DNA of 64,000 bases, taken from contig CM020618.1 of the NCBI GenBank assembly GCA_009829735.1, positions 36,432,894-36,496,893 of the forward strand, in the 5' to 3' direction. The DNA is from Pyropia yezoensis (Eukaryota > Rhodophyta > Bangiophyceae > Bangiales > Bangiaceae). Positions 1 to 10,640 of the stretch are shown in pieces (the first letter of the stretch is position 1; every line of letters starts with the position of its first letter). A program made the translations under genes and the position numbers. A model generated the notes under the pieces. It searched no databases, had not been told where the DNA came from, and saw only the letters and a list, made by a program, of their open reading frames with translations.

Positions 1-1573
1 GTCCTTGACGCTTGAGTTTCTCCTGGAGATCCTCGGGAATGGTCGGGCACTGGTAGGACATATGATCCTCCTTCTGGCACAGCCAGCAAGACCGGAACCG
101 CTGGTTCCTGATCTGCTTGGGGGCGACCAGGGAAGGTTGCTCCTTAGAAACGAAGCCGCCCCACTTGTCCCTTGACTCCATGGGTGAGGCCTCGCCAACT
201 GCGAGTACCGGTACAGGGTTATCTCCTCCCTTATACTTGTCGGGTCCGGGACGAACTCGCGACAACGGCTTGGGGGTTGATACCATAGGAGCCTGGAGGG
301 CCTTGGCTTGCCGGTGCTTGCCCTGGGTATAGGCCATCAACTGCTGGAAGGTATGTTCTTGATGTTCCTGGTTGTAGTTCTCCGCATCCACTTGAAGATA
401 TTCAGGAAGCCCCTCCGAGAAGATCATCTTGAGCCTGTCCTCAGGGTAAACGTTGCCACAAGCATCGCTCATCTCCCGGACACGACGGGCGAACGCCTCT
501 GGAGTCTCTTGTCTCTCCATGGTTGCCCGGTTCAGCCTACCGACTGCCTTACGCAGGGAGTCCGCGTCTGCGTAGTTGGACAGGAGCCAGTTGACCGCCT
601 CCGGATAACTCGCGACGGTACGTCCAACAATGTGCCCGGCAGAGTCTGGTAGAACCTGTGCAAACCGCTGTTCCGCTTCTCCGGTCATGAAGTTAACCAG
701 GAGATAGAGAGCCTTGCCCTCGGACACATCGTTGTCATTGCATGCCTTGACAAACCGGCGCAGGAAGGCAAAGATAAGCGCCGGTCTCTTCCCGGAAAAC
801 TTAGGATGCCCCCCAAAGCTCGGCTGCATTCGCCGGTTCAGGGATGCCATCTTCTTGGCCATCTTCCGGGTGTAACCTTGGTCTTGGTTCTCCAGCCGGT
901 AGTTACCCCAATACGTGACCTTGTTCAGGGTGGCATCTCCCACTTGGTGGGCAGGGAAGTCGAACTCGACTAGCCTGCGCCGGGTAGGACCGGGAGATGC
1001 ATCCCAGTCATATCCCTCCTCAGAGCTGGAGGAACTGGTCTCGCTGGTGCTAGAGCGGCGGCGACGACGCCGACGCCTACGGCTGCTCCGGTCACCGGTC
1101 TTGGAGCTCCCCGCCCCATAGGACGCAAGGGGAGGAAAAGCTTGGCCGGTCCCAGGAGTCGAAGTCTCAGGAAGACCCGTAGAACCAGTCATAGCGGTGC
1201 CTCTGGCACTGCTAGTGCCCACAGGAAGAGGTGTATACACCCAGCTGCCATGTGTGGGTCCAGGAGTGAACACACCAGGGGCTATCCCTGGAGGTTGAAG
1301 AGTAGAACCGACAGGAGGGAGACGTCTGCTGCGAGCGGACTCAAACGCCGTTGACCCCGGGGTGGCTCCCACAGGAGGAACAGCCGGAGGAACGGGAGCA
1401 GGCGGTACTTGGCCGCCTGTAGACTCCAGTCCACTACCGGATGTCACGCCCAGGTCTGCTTCACCCGTAGGGAGAACGCCGAGTTGGGCACCGTCCCCCG
1501 CGGTGACCAGGGATGCGTCAAGGGACGCGGGGTCTACCCCTTCGGGCACCGTCGTGCCAGGGAGGGTAGCCAT
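1..1573 (-). CDS. Gag polyprotein (Ty3/gypsy), partial at left edge
   Basis: Gag packages the element RNA into virus-like particles. Translating the complement from the ATG at 1571-1573 gives an uninterrupted frame of about 524 residues to position 1. The first ~190 residues are Pro/Gly/Thr-rich and look disordered. A short Arg/Ser block (about residues 155-175) follows, and then a helical capsid-like region whose segment around FAFLRRFVKACNDNDVSEGK aligns with FEFLRRFTKACDDNAISEG in the gag at 61977. Close to the window edge is one zinc knuckle, CWLCQKEDHMSYQC, of the form CX2CX4HX4C. No stop or frameshift is visible, so this copy could be intact. The start is the first ATG after the primer-binding site. 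The C-terminus and pol are not in the window. Confidence 0.85.
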   Translation of the reverse strand, partial: MATLPGTTVPEGVDPASLDASLVTAGDGAQLGVLPTGEADLGVTSGSGLESTGGQVPPAPVPPAVPPVGATPGSTAFESARSRRLPPVGSTLQPPGIAPGVFTPGPTHGSWVYTPLPVGTSSARGTAMTGSTGLPETSTPGTGQAFPPLASYGAGSSKTGDRSSRRRRRRRRRSSTSETSSSSSEEGYDWDASPGPTRRRLVEFDFPAHQVGDATLNKVTYWGNYRLENQDQGYTRKMAKKMASLNRRMQPSFGGHPKFSGKRPALIFAFLRRFVKACNDNDVSEGKALYLLVNFMTGEAEQRFAQVLPDSAGHIVGRTVASYPEAVNWLLSNYADADSLRKAVGRLNRATMERQETPEAFARRVREMSDACGNVYPEDRLKMIFSEGLPEYLQVDAENYNQEHQEHTFQQLMAYTQGKHRQAKALQAPMVSTPKPLSRVRPGPDKYKGGDNPVPVLAVGEASPMESRDKWGGFVSKEQPSLVAPKQIRNQRFRSCWLCQKEDHMSYQCPTIPEDLQEKLKRQG

Positions 1574-1760
1574 GTTGGTCTCTTGACAGCCACAGTCCAG
1601 TTACCTGCGTGTCCAAAGATCGCAAGACCACAAGAGAGGGGTTGGAGAGCCAGGAATGGGGTTCCCGTGAACGGGTGCAAATAATTCCCAAACCACAGAA
1701 AAAGACAGAATAGGAACAACGCAACCGCTGCTCCCAAATGTCTCTTCTCAAACACTCCAA

Positions 1761-1778
1761 TCCCCTGCTGCTCCACCA
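1761..1778 (-). other. Primer-binding site of the minus-strand gypsy element
   Basis: On the minus strand, a few bases after the LTR end comes TGGTGGAGCAGCAGGGGA, which can pair with a tRNA 3' end terminating in CCA. The same 18-base core follows the LTRs at 6538 and 61857, in a family with a different LTR. It does not begin TGGTATC, so initiator Met-tRNA is not the obvious primer. I cannot name the tRNA. Confidence 0.7.
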
Positions 1779-1782
1779 AATA

Positions 1783-2356
1783 TGTGGTATAAAACTCGAT
1801 CCTCTCAGACACGTGTCAATATCCCTCGGGGGAAAGGGACAGGTAACGCAGAAAGGGGAACTACGAGAATGGTATGCCTGTTGTCTCACGTGCCTGCTTG
1901 CAGGGCAAACAGATACGCACGGTAGTGCACACGGGGAAGAGGAAAGCAAACGCGCAGTTGTCTTTTTCCCTGAGGGCGCGGGCCGAGGGCGCCTCGCTGT
2001 CCCTCTTAACGTGCATCTGGGGGAACCCCGGCACGTTGGCCCGGTAGCCCCCCCCATAACCCCGAGTGGCCCCCGACCCGAGTCTAACCTCGTCAGGTCG
2101 GGGGCCACTATCACTACTAATTCTATTCCCACTCACTAATCTCACACTCAAATTCTCTCAAATCAAGTCCCTCACAAATATGCAAAAACACATCAGAAAT
2201 CCCTCTCTCGCGTGTGGATAGCGTAGTCCACCGCATCCCAGTGCCGGGCACGGGCCACGGCCGCCAACCATCGCCACACGGCGGGCGTGTTCTGGCACCT
2301 GGTGCCCTCTGGTTGCAGTCCCGGGTCGGCGCCAAGTCGGGGCCAGGGATGCTACA
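1783..2356 (-). repeat. 5' LTR of the minus-strand gypsy element
   Basis: A 574-bp LTR that begins TGTAGCATCC and ends ATACCACA on the minus strand, giving TG...CA termini. It matches the plus-strand LTR at 4869-5437 almost base for base. The boundaries are where the two copies stop matching. It contains the internal inverted repeat described for the other copy. Confidence 0.88.
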
Positions 2357-2975
2357 GCTGCCGCCGCCGCAGCCGCCGCCTCGGCCGCCACCGCCGCCAC
2401 CGTCGCTACCGCGGCCGGTCCCGCCGCGGCGGCCGCCGCCGGTACCGCCGCGGCCGCCGCCGCCGTTGTGACCGTCAGAGGGCCGCTCCGAGACCGGGGC
2501 TGCCGCGCCGCCGGCTGGCAGCTGCTCAAAGTGATTCTCAAGGAGCCTTTTATGGCTCCAGGTATGTCTCCGACCGCCAACGTCACTTTCAACTCCCAAA
2601 AACGAAGTTGTAACTACATGCAGTGGATTTGTACGAAAATTAGCATCATGTTTCAATGTGAAGGTGCCAATCAATTACGGATATGGTGGAATATTTGGAG
2701 CATCGAGGCGGATAGCAATATTCAATTTTAAAAAAAAAAGTTCGTTGGTCGTGCATGGTATATGCTTAATTTTGCCTATGTCCGATTTCCAAAGAATGAT
2801 CAGTTCCGTAAGGGGGTTCACAGCAGGATCTCCAGAACAGTCGCCAAGTGCGCACGCATTCGGGCCATAAGAATTCTCCGGCGGTGCCCGCGGCCTTGGC
2901 CGAACCACATCCAACACCGCAAATCCGTGTCGCGTCCGTGTGATGCCTTGATGTGAGACCGGCCGAAAAGTCTCC
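2357..2975. other. Host flank of the minus-strand element, no gene recognised
   Basis: It starts with a GCC-trinucleotide-rich tract (about 2357-2470) and becomes more AT-rich towards the gap, with an A-run near 2730. No reading frame here looks conserved. Confidence 0.5.
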
Positions 2976-3475
2976 NNNNNNNNNNNNNNNNNNNNNNNNN
3001 NNNNNNNNNNNNNNNNNNNNNNNNNNNNNNNNNNNNNNNNNNNNNNNNNNNNNNNNNNNNNNNNNNNNNNNNNNNNNNNNNNNNNNNNNNNNNNNNNNNN
3101 NNNNNNNNNNNNNNNNNNNNNNNNNNNNNNNNNNNNNNNNNNNNNNNNNNNNNNNNNNNNNNNNNNNNNNNNNNNNNNNNNNNNNNNNNNNNNNNNNNNN
3201 NNNNNNNNNNNNNNNNNNNNNNNNNNNNNNNNNNNNNNNNNNNNNNNNNNNNNNNNNNNNNNNNNNNNNNNNNNNNNNNNNNNNNNNNNNNNNNNNNNNN
3301 NNNNNNNNNNNNNNNNNNNNNNNNNNNNNNNNNNNNNNNNNNNNNNNNNNNNNNNNNNNNNNNNNNNNNNNNNNNNNNNNNNNNNNNNNNNNNNNNNNNN
3401 NNNNNNNNNNNNNNNNNNNNNNNNNNNNNNNNNNNNNNNNNNNNNNNNNNNNNNNNNNNNNNNNNNNNNNNNNNN
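2976..3475. other. Assembly gap (500 N)
   Basis: Exactly 500 N, the usual placeholder for a gap of unknown length. It sits between two same-family gypsy fragments in inverted orientation, a place where scaffold joins are error-prone. Confidence 0.99.
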
Positions 3476-4873
3476 AACCATCACGGCTCTGGATGTCACG
3501 TCGGCCTTCTGCGAGTACTGGATAGCTGCCTACGGCCCTCCAGACTCCGTCTTAACCGAAACGGTCCCCAGTTTGCATCCCTGTTCTTCCAAGGAGTCTG
3601 TGACCTGATGGGCATCAAGAACTTGTACACCACGACGTACCACCCTCAAACGAACGGCCAGGTGGAACGATTCAACCGGACCCTAGTGGACATGCTACGG
3701 CACTACGTGGAGGAGCACCAGAAGACTGGGACGAGCTCCTGGCTGTCCTCACTCTAGCCTACAACTCCCGAGTTCACCGGACAACGGGAGTCGCTCCACT
3801 CGACTTTGTCACCCCAAGGCGGCTGACCAACTTCTCCTAGAAAGAATACCGGATGGTCTCCAGCCTGCACTGAAGTCAGGTCCCAAGGCAAAGGATGAGT
3901 TCCTGGAACAACTAAAGCTCCTGCTCCCAAGAGTCAAGGAGTCAATCTCAAAGACCCAGGAGCGATATAAGCGGGACTATGACAAGGGTGTCCGGGAAAA
4001 GAACAAGGAACTGGGTGGTGGCGACTGGGTTTTTGTGGACAACCATAGCAAGACCCGGGGGAAGCTGGACTCTAAGACGGATGGACCTTATGAGATTCTC
4101 ATACGGATGGCTGGACCTTCCTTCTAGACGTGGATGGCTCTCCGTACCGGGTGAGCAGCGACCATGTCACCCGAGCTCCACCGCCAAGCCAACGGGACTT
4201 GACCCGGCGTAAGCGGACTGCGATACCCTGGCTATCCCAAGAAGAAGGTCGGGAATTTGTCTACGTCAAGTTTGTCGACCATGCCTGGAGAGATGGACGC
4301 CTGTACCTGCGAGTACGCTGGTTCGGTTTCAACCCGGCAGATGATACATGGGAACCCTCAAACCGGCTACCCATCGCGGACGTCTGTGCCTACACGCGAC
4401 GGAACGGGATTGAGGGCACTCCCGTGGCCAGAGCCGGCAAGATTCTGGAGTCGGACACGGAGGAGGACCAAGAGGACGGGGCCAACCAAGACCCTCCGGG
4501 GGGGCCTCGACCGGGTGCATCGCGGAAGCCGGGGGAACTCGATCCGTCCCCGCCGTGGCGACCGGCGCCGGCACCGACATCCGAGGAACCGGAGGCAGGA
4601 GAGGGGCACGACGACCCGAGTTCTCCTCCGCAACACTCGCCGCCGGAACCACGGGCCCAGCTTGGATCTCGGAACTGGACATACCGTCCAGACTCCGGGG
4701 AACGAGAGGGCCAAGGTGAAGGAGCGGAGGGGGGGAGGGGCAGAATCGGGGCAGGTGATCGTGACCGGGTGAAGACGCTCGACCTCGGCACCGGTGTGGA
4801 CGTGCTCGAGGCTGTGCACGGTGGCACCTGGTTCGGCCCGAGGACGTGCCGGACTAGGGAGGGAGCTATGTAG
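3476..4873 (+). pseudogene. Integrase with C-terminal chromodomain (Ty3/gypsy pol 3' end), frameshifted
   Basis: Integrase inserts the element cDNA, and the chromodomain is thought to steer it to marked chromatin. Read across frames, 3480-3800 gives the integrase core, including GPQF and TTYHPQTNGQVERFNRTL. The core is broken near 3558 (one base missing before GPQF) and near 3720 (one base missing at the EEHQK/WDELL junction). There are further disruptions around 3838 and 4125. The last stretch, 4130-4873, is open and encodes a chromodomain (VYVKFVDHAWRDGRLYLRVRW then FNPADDTWEP), followed by a Pro/Glu-rich tail. The stop codon TAG lies inside the first bases of the 3' LTR (TGTAG). The 5' end is lost in the gap. 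Confidence 0.85.
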
Positions 4874-5437
4874 CATCCCTGGCCCCGACTTGGCGCCGAC
4901 CCGGGACTGCAACCAGAGGGCACCAGGTGCCAGAACACGCCCGCCGTGTGGCGATGGTTGGCGGCCGTGGCCCGTGCCCGGCACTGGGATGCGGTGGACT
5001 ACGCTATCCACACGCGAGAGAGGGATTTCTGATGTGTTTTTGCATATTTGTGAGGGACTTGATTTGAGAGAATTTGAGTGTGAGATTAGTGAGTGGGAAT
5101 AGAATTAGTAGTGATAGTGGCCCCGACCTGACGAGGTTAGACTCGGGTCGGGGCCACTCGGGGTTATGGGGGGGCTACCGGGCCAACGTGCCGGGGTTCC
5201 CCAGATGCACGTTAAGAGGGACAGCGAGGCGCCCTCGGCCCGCGCCCTCAGGGAAAAAGACAACTGCGCGTTTGCTTTCCTCTTCCCCGTGTGCACTACC
5301 GTGCGTATCTGTTTGCCCTGCAAGCAGGCACGTGAGACAACAGGCATACCATTCTCGTAGTTCCCCTTTCTGCGTTACCTGTCCCTTTCCCCGAGGGATA
5401 TTGACACGTGTCTGAGAGGATCGAGTTTTATACCACA
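4869..5437 (+). repeat. 3' LTR of the plus-strand chromovirus
   Basis: A 569-bp LTR that starts TGTAGCATCC directly after a purine-rich tract (GGGAGGGAGC) and ends TATACCACA. It is a near-identical inverted copy of 1783-2356. An internal inverted repeat at 5117-5157 has 12-bp arms, GTGGCCCCGACC and its complement, around a 17-base loop. Confidence 0.88.
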
Positions 5438-6068
5438 CTTTCCTCCTCGACGCCGGCCGCCTGGCTTCCCCGCAGCCGCTGCCGAAGTCTGCTTGTTACC
5501 CCTGCCCACTGCACTCATTCTCCAAGGTCCATTTTTGCATGCAGAGTGGTATAGCGCCGCCCGTCTGCTTCGCGGTAACCACACCTCGATCATGAGTCTG
5601 GATACTTCGTGCCTGGGACCACCACAGCGCCAGTTTTTGGTCGTTTCTGGGTATATTAATCACGCCCAGCGCTGTACACCCGTGTAGCGGACAGGAACAC
5701 CGAGAGATCACCATCGGAGAGAAGTTGGACACTGCGGTGCGGCTCGAAACTCGCGCAGCGCCGGTGAGTGTGACTTTTTCGGTGATGATGGTCTGAGGCA
5801 CTGTTGTGATGCGGAATCTTAGCTCTATGGCGGACATGGGCCCTATACGGCGTTTGGGGGAGCGCCAGATCGTTGACTGCAGAATGGGCACTTTGAGGGG
5901 CTGTACGGCCATGTTCCCATTGTTTGCGAGACTTGCTGAGGGCATGGGCGTGACGAGCGTCATCGTTTCAGTCAGATAGGCCTTTGTCCTGAACCCTTCT
6001 TTAACTGGCACATCTTGTCAGAGGACGTTTTGACTGCCTGCGGCGGGCCGTGCGCAGGGGCCCCTGAC
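5438..6068. other. Flank between two retroelements, no gene recognised
   Basis: Moderate GC. A 171-codon open frame on the minus strand (5496-6011) has no recognisable motif and I do not call it a gene. The last five bases, CTGAC (6064-6068), are where the target duplication of the next element would start. Confidence 0.4.
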
Positions 6069-6538
6069 TGTGGCAGTATTGACCCCAGGTAGGGGGGCAA
6101 CACGTGCCATGCAAGGGACGGCAGGCAGCTAGCCTGACCCGTTTCTCCCCATGCATTTGGGTCCATATTCCCTAAGTAAGGGATAGTTAGCTTAGTAGTA
6201 AATCCAACGTGGATTTGAGGGTTTTCTGCATTTTTATCGTCTTGAATTTTCGTGTGGCCCGGTGGGCAGGTGCTGGGGTGGGAGATTCCGAGTGGCGAGA
6301 TTCTGAGGGGACCCTGGGGGGATAAGGGGAGGGACAGCGGGGCTTGGCCTCGCTTCCCCGTCCCGACCAAGAAACTGTTGGTTCACACACCATCTTCTTG
6401 TTTTGTCGTGGGGGGTTTGCCACACAACAGGGATAGAGTGTGTGCAACTTGCACTTCTTCCGGTTCCCCCGACACGGGAGGCAGCCCTTGCGCACCGCCC
6501 CAACTTGGGAGCCGTGTGTGCGAGTGGTTTTGGCCACA
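6069..6538 (+). repeat. 5' LTR, gypsy family 2, copy A
   Basis: A 470-bp LTR starting TGTGGCAGTATTGACC and ending GGCCACA. It aligns along its whole length with 61386-61857, with scattered substitutions and small indels. The right boundary is the shared primer-binding site. Confidence 0.88.
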
Positions 6539-6540
6539 TT

Positions 6541-6558
6541 TGGTGGAGCAGCAGGGGA
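6541..6558 (+). other. Primer-binding site, copy A
   Basis: TGGTGGAGCAGCAGGGGA, two bases after the LTR. The same sequence occurs in copy B (61860) and in the minus-strand element of the other family (1778 to 1761). Confidence 0.7.
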
Positions 6559-6657
6559 CGGAGGTAAACTTTACCTTCGGGTGCACCCGGGTGTAGGGGG
6601 CCCTCTGTCTCAGAGGAACGGTGGACTTGGACCGTGCCTTACGGATCGTTAGCCGAC

Positions 6658-8602
6658 ATGGCTGGATCGGACCCCCCGTCGTCTGGGGAGTACACGGGTG
6701 ACGCACGTATTCCAGTGCCTTTGAATACTGGTGAGACACAGGGTGTTCCTGGAGTCGCAGAGGAATTGGAGGCTCCTCAAGCCAGCAGGACTGGAGATAC
6801 GGGCGGGGCAACTGGCCACCCCGACTCAGTCGGGGAGTTCATTCGGGTGACACCCCTGATGTTGGAGGGCCGAAGTCCGGCCACCGTGTGGTACACTCAA
6901 CGGGAACGTCCCAAGGTGAGAGGACTGTCCCCGCGGGATTCACTCGGGTTGGAGCCAACTTTGGCTTGGAGCCGTCGCCAACTAGGCTTTCGGAGGACGG
7001 CGGACCTCCGTTGGTCGGCGATGGGCTCGCGCCCATGCCCCCGGTTGAGACCCCTGAGTATCTTGGTTACTCCTCAGGTGGACTCCCGGAGGCGGACCTA
7101 GACTCAACTGGAGTCGGTAACCCACTCCTCGCGGAAACTGTCCGTCGGGAGGCGACCAATGTGTTGCGGCAGACTTTGCCGGAACTGGTGGTCACGATGA
7201 CAAACACCATTCTGAATCAGATTGTGGCGAGTTTGCCAGAGGGTCTCAACGTCCAGACCGGATTGGGGCTTTCGAGCCCTCAGACGCAGGGGACACTTCC
7301 CCCTACGCCTGTCTCGGGGCGCCCCGAACCGGGGGCGACCCCTGTGACTCCCAACGAGGGAGCCACACCATTCTCGGTGGGGCGCACGCCCTTTACGGGG
7401 GAGTTCCCCTCGGAGACGCCTGTGGCTACGCCAAGCTCGCCACGGCAGACGGCAGGCACTGCGGGTCAACTCACCCCGTTGCCTCAGCGGCTTTTCCCTC
7501 AACTTGAGGTGCCGCCCAAGATCCAGGTAGCCAACCCGGTCTATCAGAGGATGTTTGACTGTGAGACCTACGCCCTCCACAACAAGTCGGTGGCGTACGG
7601 TCCTATTCAGGCCCGATCTATGGGCCGTGCCAAGAAGAATGCACTTCACTCTTTTGGGCACAAAGCGGAGTGGGATGGAACTCCCCCCCTCCGCGTCTTT
7701 GAGCTTCTACATCGTTTCACAAAAGCCTGTGACGACAACGCCATAAGCGAAGGCATGGATTTCTACAAGCTACAGGAGTTTACCAAGGGCGACCTACGGA
7801 CAGAGCTCATGTCCGTCATGCCCAGTTCCCCAAGTGGAGGCGCTGGTGAGGTGACGTCCTACTTGGAGCTCGTCAACTGGTTTTTGAGAGCTACGGTGGA
7901 TGAAGCCGCGTTGGCTTCTCAAGTCGAGGAGTTTACGAAAGCTCATCAGGAAGAGACTGAGGACGAGTTGTCCTTTGCGGAGCGGGCCCGTAAGCTCAAT
8001 AATCTTTGCGGCTTTCTTCATCCACAAGCTGTGGTGAAGAGTCGTTTTGTGGAAGGACTCCATTGGTCAGTCCGTATGGAGAACCGGAAGCATAATACTG
8101 CTCGGACGACGCTAGCCGAGTTGGCCAGGTTCGCCTACCGCAGAGGTGAGGCCTACCGCAAGTTGCGGGAGGAGCAACGCCAGGAGCGTCAGGCCGAGTT
8201 GGCCAAGGAGCGAGAGGAGGCGCGCCAGGCCAGAGAGCTACGAGAGGCACGCCGAATCCGCAAGGATAAGGTAGTAGCTGCCGTGGGAACTTCCCAGGGT
8301 ACCTCATCTACATCCCAAGTCGGAAAGACTCCTCCGGGAACTGACCATCGGTGCTGGAACTGCAACGCCGATGGACACTGGGCATATGATTGCCCTATGT
8401 TGAGCAAACGCATTCAACAACTCGTTAAGAATGCGAGTAAGAAGTCGGCTACGGCGAAGTACGTTCACGCCGCGAGGGTGGAACTCGACCGGTAGTGGCG
8501 GTGGCCACACCCTCGGCGGAGGAGGCGGACACGTCGTCCTCGGACTCGTCGTCTTCCCCTTCGCCCTCGGATTCCGACGCCAAGTCGGCGGGAAACGAAT
8601 GA
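6658..8602 (+). pseudogene. Gag (gypsy family 2, copy A), frameshifted
   Basis: Equivalent to the intact gag at 61977-63923. The ATG at 6658 opens MAGSDPPSSGEYTGDAR. Two one-base insertions in G runs, near 6802 and 6833, move the rest into another frame, which runs from about 6888 to 8455. A one-base deletion near 8455 then breaks the C-terminal tail. The capsid segment FELLHRFTKACDDNAISEG, an Arg/Glu-rich helical stretch and the zinc knuckle CWNCNADGHWAYDC (CX2CX4HX4C) are otherwise kept. The three shifts are all one base and could be decay or assembly error. As written, no full gag can be made. Confidence 0.85.
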
Positions 8603-8957
8603 CCGTTGGAGCTGGCCGTCCTAAGCTCACAACGGCAGCCTCGGCCAAGTGGGTCAAGAGGACGAACCAACCCTGTCGCATACTGTCTCGACCCAAAGGA
8701 GTCCGCCCACCTCGGGTAGAGCTCCCCAAGAACGTAAACCCACGCCGGGTTATCGCTGTGATGACGGGGGAGAACCTTCAGGTGGCTGGCCGGGTGCAAC
8801 TAGCCCCAGGCCGTGCATGTTGCTCTCGTATCATACTTGATACTGGTTCAGGCGCTTCCTTGATACGCAAGTCGCTGTTACCCAAGGAAGTGGAACTCCA
8901 ACGTTGGAGGTCCAGGGCCAACCACATGATCGACATCAATGGTACACTGGGACATGG
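8599..8957 (+). pseudogene. Retropepsin (pol N-terminus), truncated
   Basis: This is the aspartic protease that cleaves Gag-Pol. The frame opens with ATG overlapping the gag stop (ATGA, 8599-8602) and lies at -1 relative to gag. The active-site motif IILDTGSGASLIR is centred on the DTG at 8839-8847. The protein would continue into the protease flap and reverse transcriptase, but the reading breaks away near 8957. Confidence 0.75.
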
Positions 8958-10640
8958 AGACAGCAGAAAACAGACCACCCACGCAGAGTGGGAACAGCAG
9001 CCAGACGGGCTCGGCAGGTGCGCTCTACACCGCTTCTAGACTCCTCCCCCTCCCTCTGTCCCGCCCCTCTCCTCCCCTCACCAAGCCACTCAAGTCTGCC
9101 GACACGCGCGCGGCGCGGCAACGGCAACGGTGGGGGGCGGCGGAGTCGGCGCCGACTGCGGCGGCGCTCTGCGTCGTACCGCGTACGCTCGTCTTATGAG
9201 CATTCTTCGGACCCCGACGTTCGTTGCTGTCCACTATTTTGTCTTGGTGCACTCCTGAAGAGAGAAAGTTGCAGTCCTCGTCATGACGGGGGCAGCCGGG
9301 ATCGCCCGTCCGGTACGTTCGGCCGCCCAGCACCGCTACGGCAGTGGGGATGTCCAGAAGCGGTCGGGAGCAGCTTAGGTCGCCCGATTGGTCTCCCAGC
9401 AACGCCCGGGTGGTCAGGTTGTCCGGCAGCAGTCGGGAATGGCCGGGGTTGAACAGTCGGCCTTTCAAAGTAGCCATGGAGGTGGGAGGTGCGGCAGCAC
9501 GCGGACGAAAAGAGGGTCGCCCGGTCCGCCTGCCAGCATGGCCAGGGCTCTCGGGACGTCCGGCAGCAGCCAGGGCCCGCCGCAGTTTCCAGTCGGCCCA
9601 TCTGCACCGGCAGGGCGGTGAAGAGGTGGGGAATCAGCCGATAGCAGCCGTTACTTCCCAGTCCATTCGGCAGCACCGCCAGGGCGGTGGTGAGGTACCA
9701 CAGCATGCGGGAGCAGCCGGCGCAGCCGCGTCGGCCATCTGGCAATGCCAGGATGATGAGGAGGTCCGGCATCAGCGAAGACCAACAGGCGTAGCCCAGT
9801 CGCCCACTCAGCTCTGCCAGGGTGGTGTGAAAGTGTGGCAGCAAGCAGGCCCAGCCAGGGCCTCCCATCGCGAAAGCGTGTGGGGCTGTGTTGGGACGGC
9901 CGGCGGGTGCCGGCTTGGACGCCGCCAAGTCGATGGTCACGGTGCGGCGGGTTGATCCTAAGAGTTGATGCAGGAGTTGGGCAGTATCTTTTAATACCCC
10001 GGCATGCCCCAGTTAATTGACAATCGCACCCGACAGTGCTTTCTTCAGCTAGGAAGCCAGCACCGCCAGGAGGTGCATGGATGCAGCACGCACGCGCTCC
10101 TCTGCTGCATGTCAGCGCTTTCTTTCAAGGGCCTCGGTGAACGGGGTCCATATTTTGGACCGAGTCTCTTTGTTCCTGTTGCACGTGCATCACAATTCAT
10201 GCGTCGTGGCAAGCTTCACGTGCACCAATGCGCGCGCCTCCCGACATTTTCCAAGAGACGAAGGGCTATAACTGGTCGGGGAGGCGTCGGCCAGCGAGAC
10301 CCCTTCGTACGTACCTCGACAAGGTCGTTCTCATGCTCCTCACAAAAAAAGACGACTGGCCAGTCCCTCCCCTTCTGGGGGGGAGCGGAAATGCAGGGAA
10401 CCTGTAGCGCATGAACGTGAGGAGAGACGCTCTTGAGCCTTTGGGGCCACGTTGCAGTGCATGTGCAGCGGCTGCAAACGGCGCTGCACGTCAATCGGCG
10501 GTCTGTAAGGTACCTGGTTTAAGCCCCACTGCGCAGCGAAGGCAGTCTGCCGACGTCGGCATCGTCGGCTCGAGCATGTCAGAGATGGGGGGAATCATTG
10601 GACGGACAATTGGGTTGGCCCCTGGGGGGGCCACTGTGAG
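8958..10640. other. Non-genic region with degenerate minisatellite
   Basis: It holds CT-rich and GC-rich stretches and a degenerate tandem repeat (9290-9900, listed separately). From 9960 to 10640 the composition is mixed and no reading frame shows recognisable protein features. Confidence 0.45.
9290..9900 (+). repeat. Degenerate ~69-bp minisatellite
   Basis: Recurring blocks of the type CCATCTGGCA...GCCAGGGTGGTG...GGCAGCA. Clear unit starts are at 9598, 9663, 9735 and 9804, with spacings of 65, 72 and 69. Earlier units are more diverged. The array leaves a minus-strand frame open with repeated ~23-residue units, which I regard as a by-product. Confidence 0.6.

Larger units (their letters stand above)
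1..2356 (-). mobile_element. Ty3/gypsy LTR retrotransposon, 5' part, minus strand
   Basis: Read on the minus strand, an LTR (2356 to 1783) is followed by a primer-binding site and then a gag frame starting at 1573 that stays open to the left edge of the window. The pol genes and the other LTR must lie outside the window. The LTR is a close inverted copy of the one at 4869-5437, so both belong to one family. The gag is related to, but clearly diverged from, the gag at 6658 and 61977. Confidence 0.85.
3476..5437 (+). mobile_element. Chromovirus-type Ty3/gypsy element, 3' part, plus strand
   Basis: The end of the integrase core, a chromodomain and the 3' LTR are present in the order expected of a chromovirus. 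The upstream part is lost in the gap. Several frameshifts in the integrase show that it is dead. The LTR matches the inverted copy at 1783-2356. Confidence 0.88.
6069..8957 (+). mobile_element. Ty3/gypsy family 2, copy A: LTR, gag and protease, 3' truncated
   Basis: LTR 6069-6538, primer-binding site at 6541, gag from 6658 and a protease from 8599 follow in order. The sequence parallels the copy at 61386-64000 throughout. Coding similarity to pol fades near 8957, and no reverse transcriptase, integrase or second LTR follows, so the element is truncated. Confidence 0.88.

Noticed and set aside
5496-6011. 171-codon minus-strand frame between retroelements
   Set aside because: No motif or neighbour supports it. 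The composition is compatible with chance.
9281-9940. 219-codon minus-strand frame with ~23-residue repeats
   Set aside because: It follows the degenerate minisatellite. There is no start context or family.
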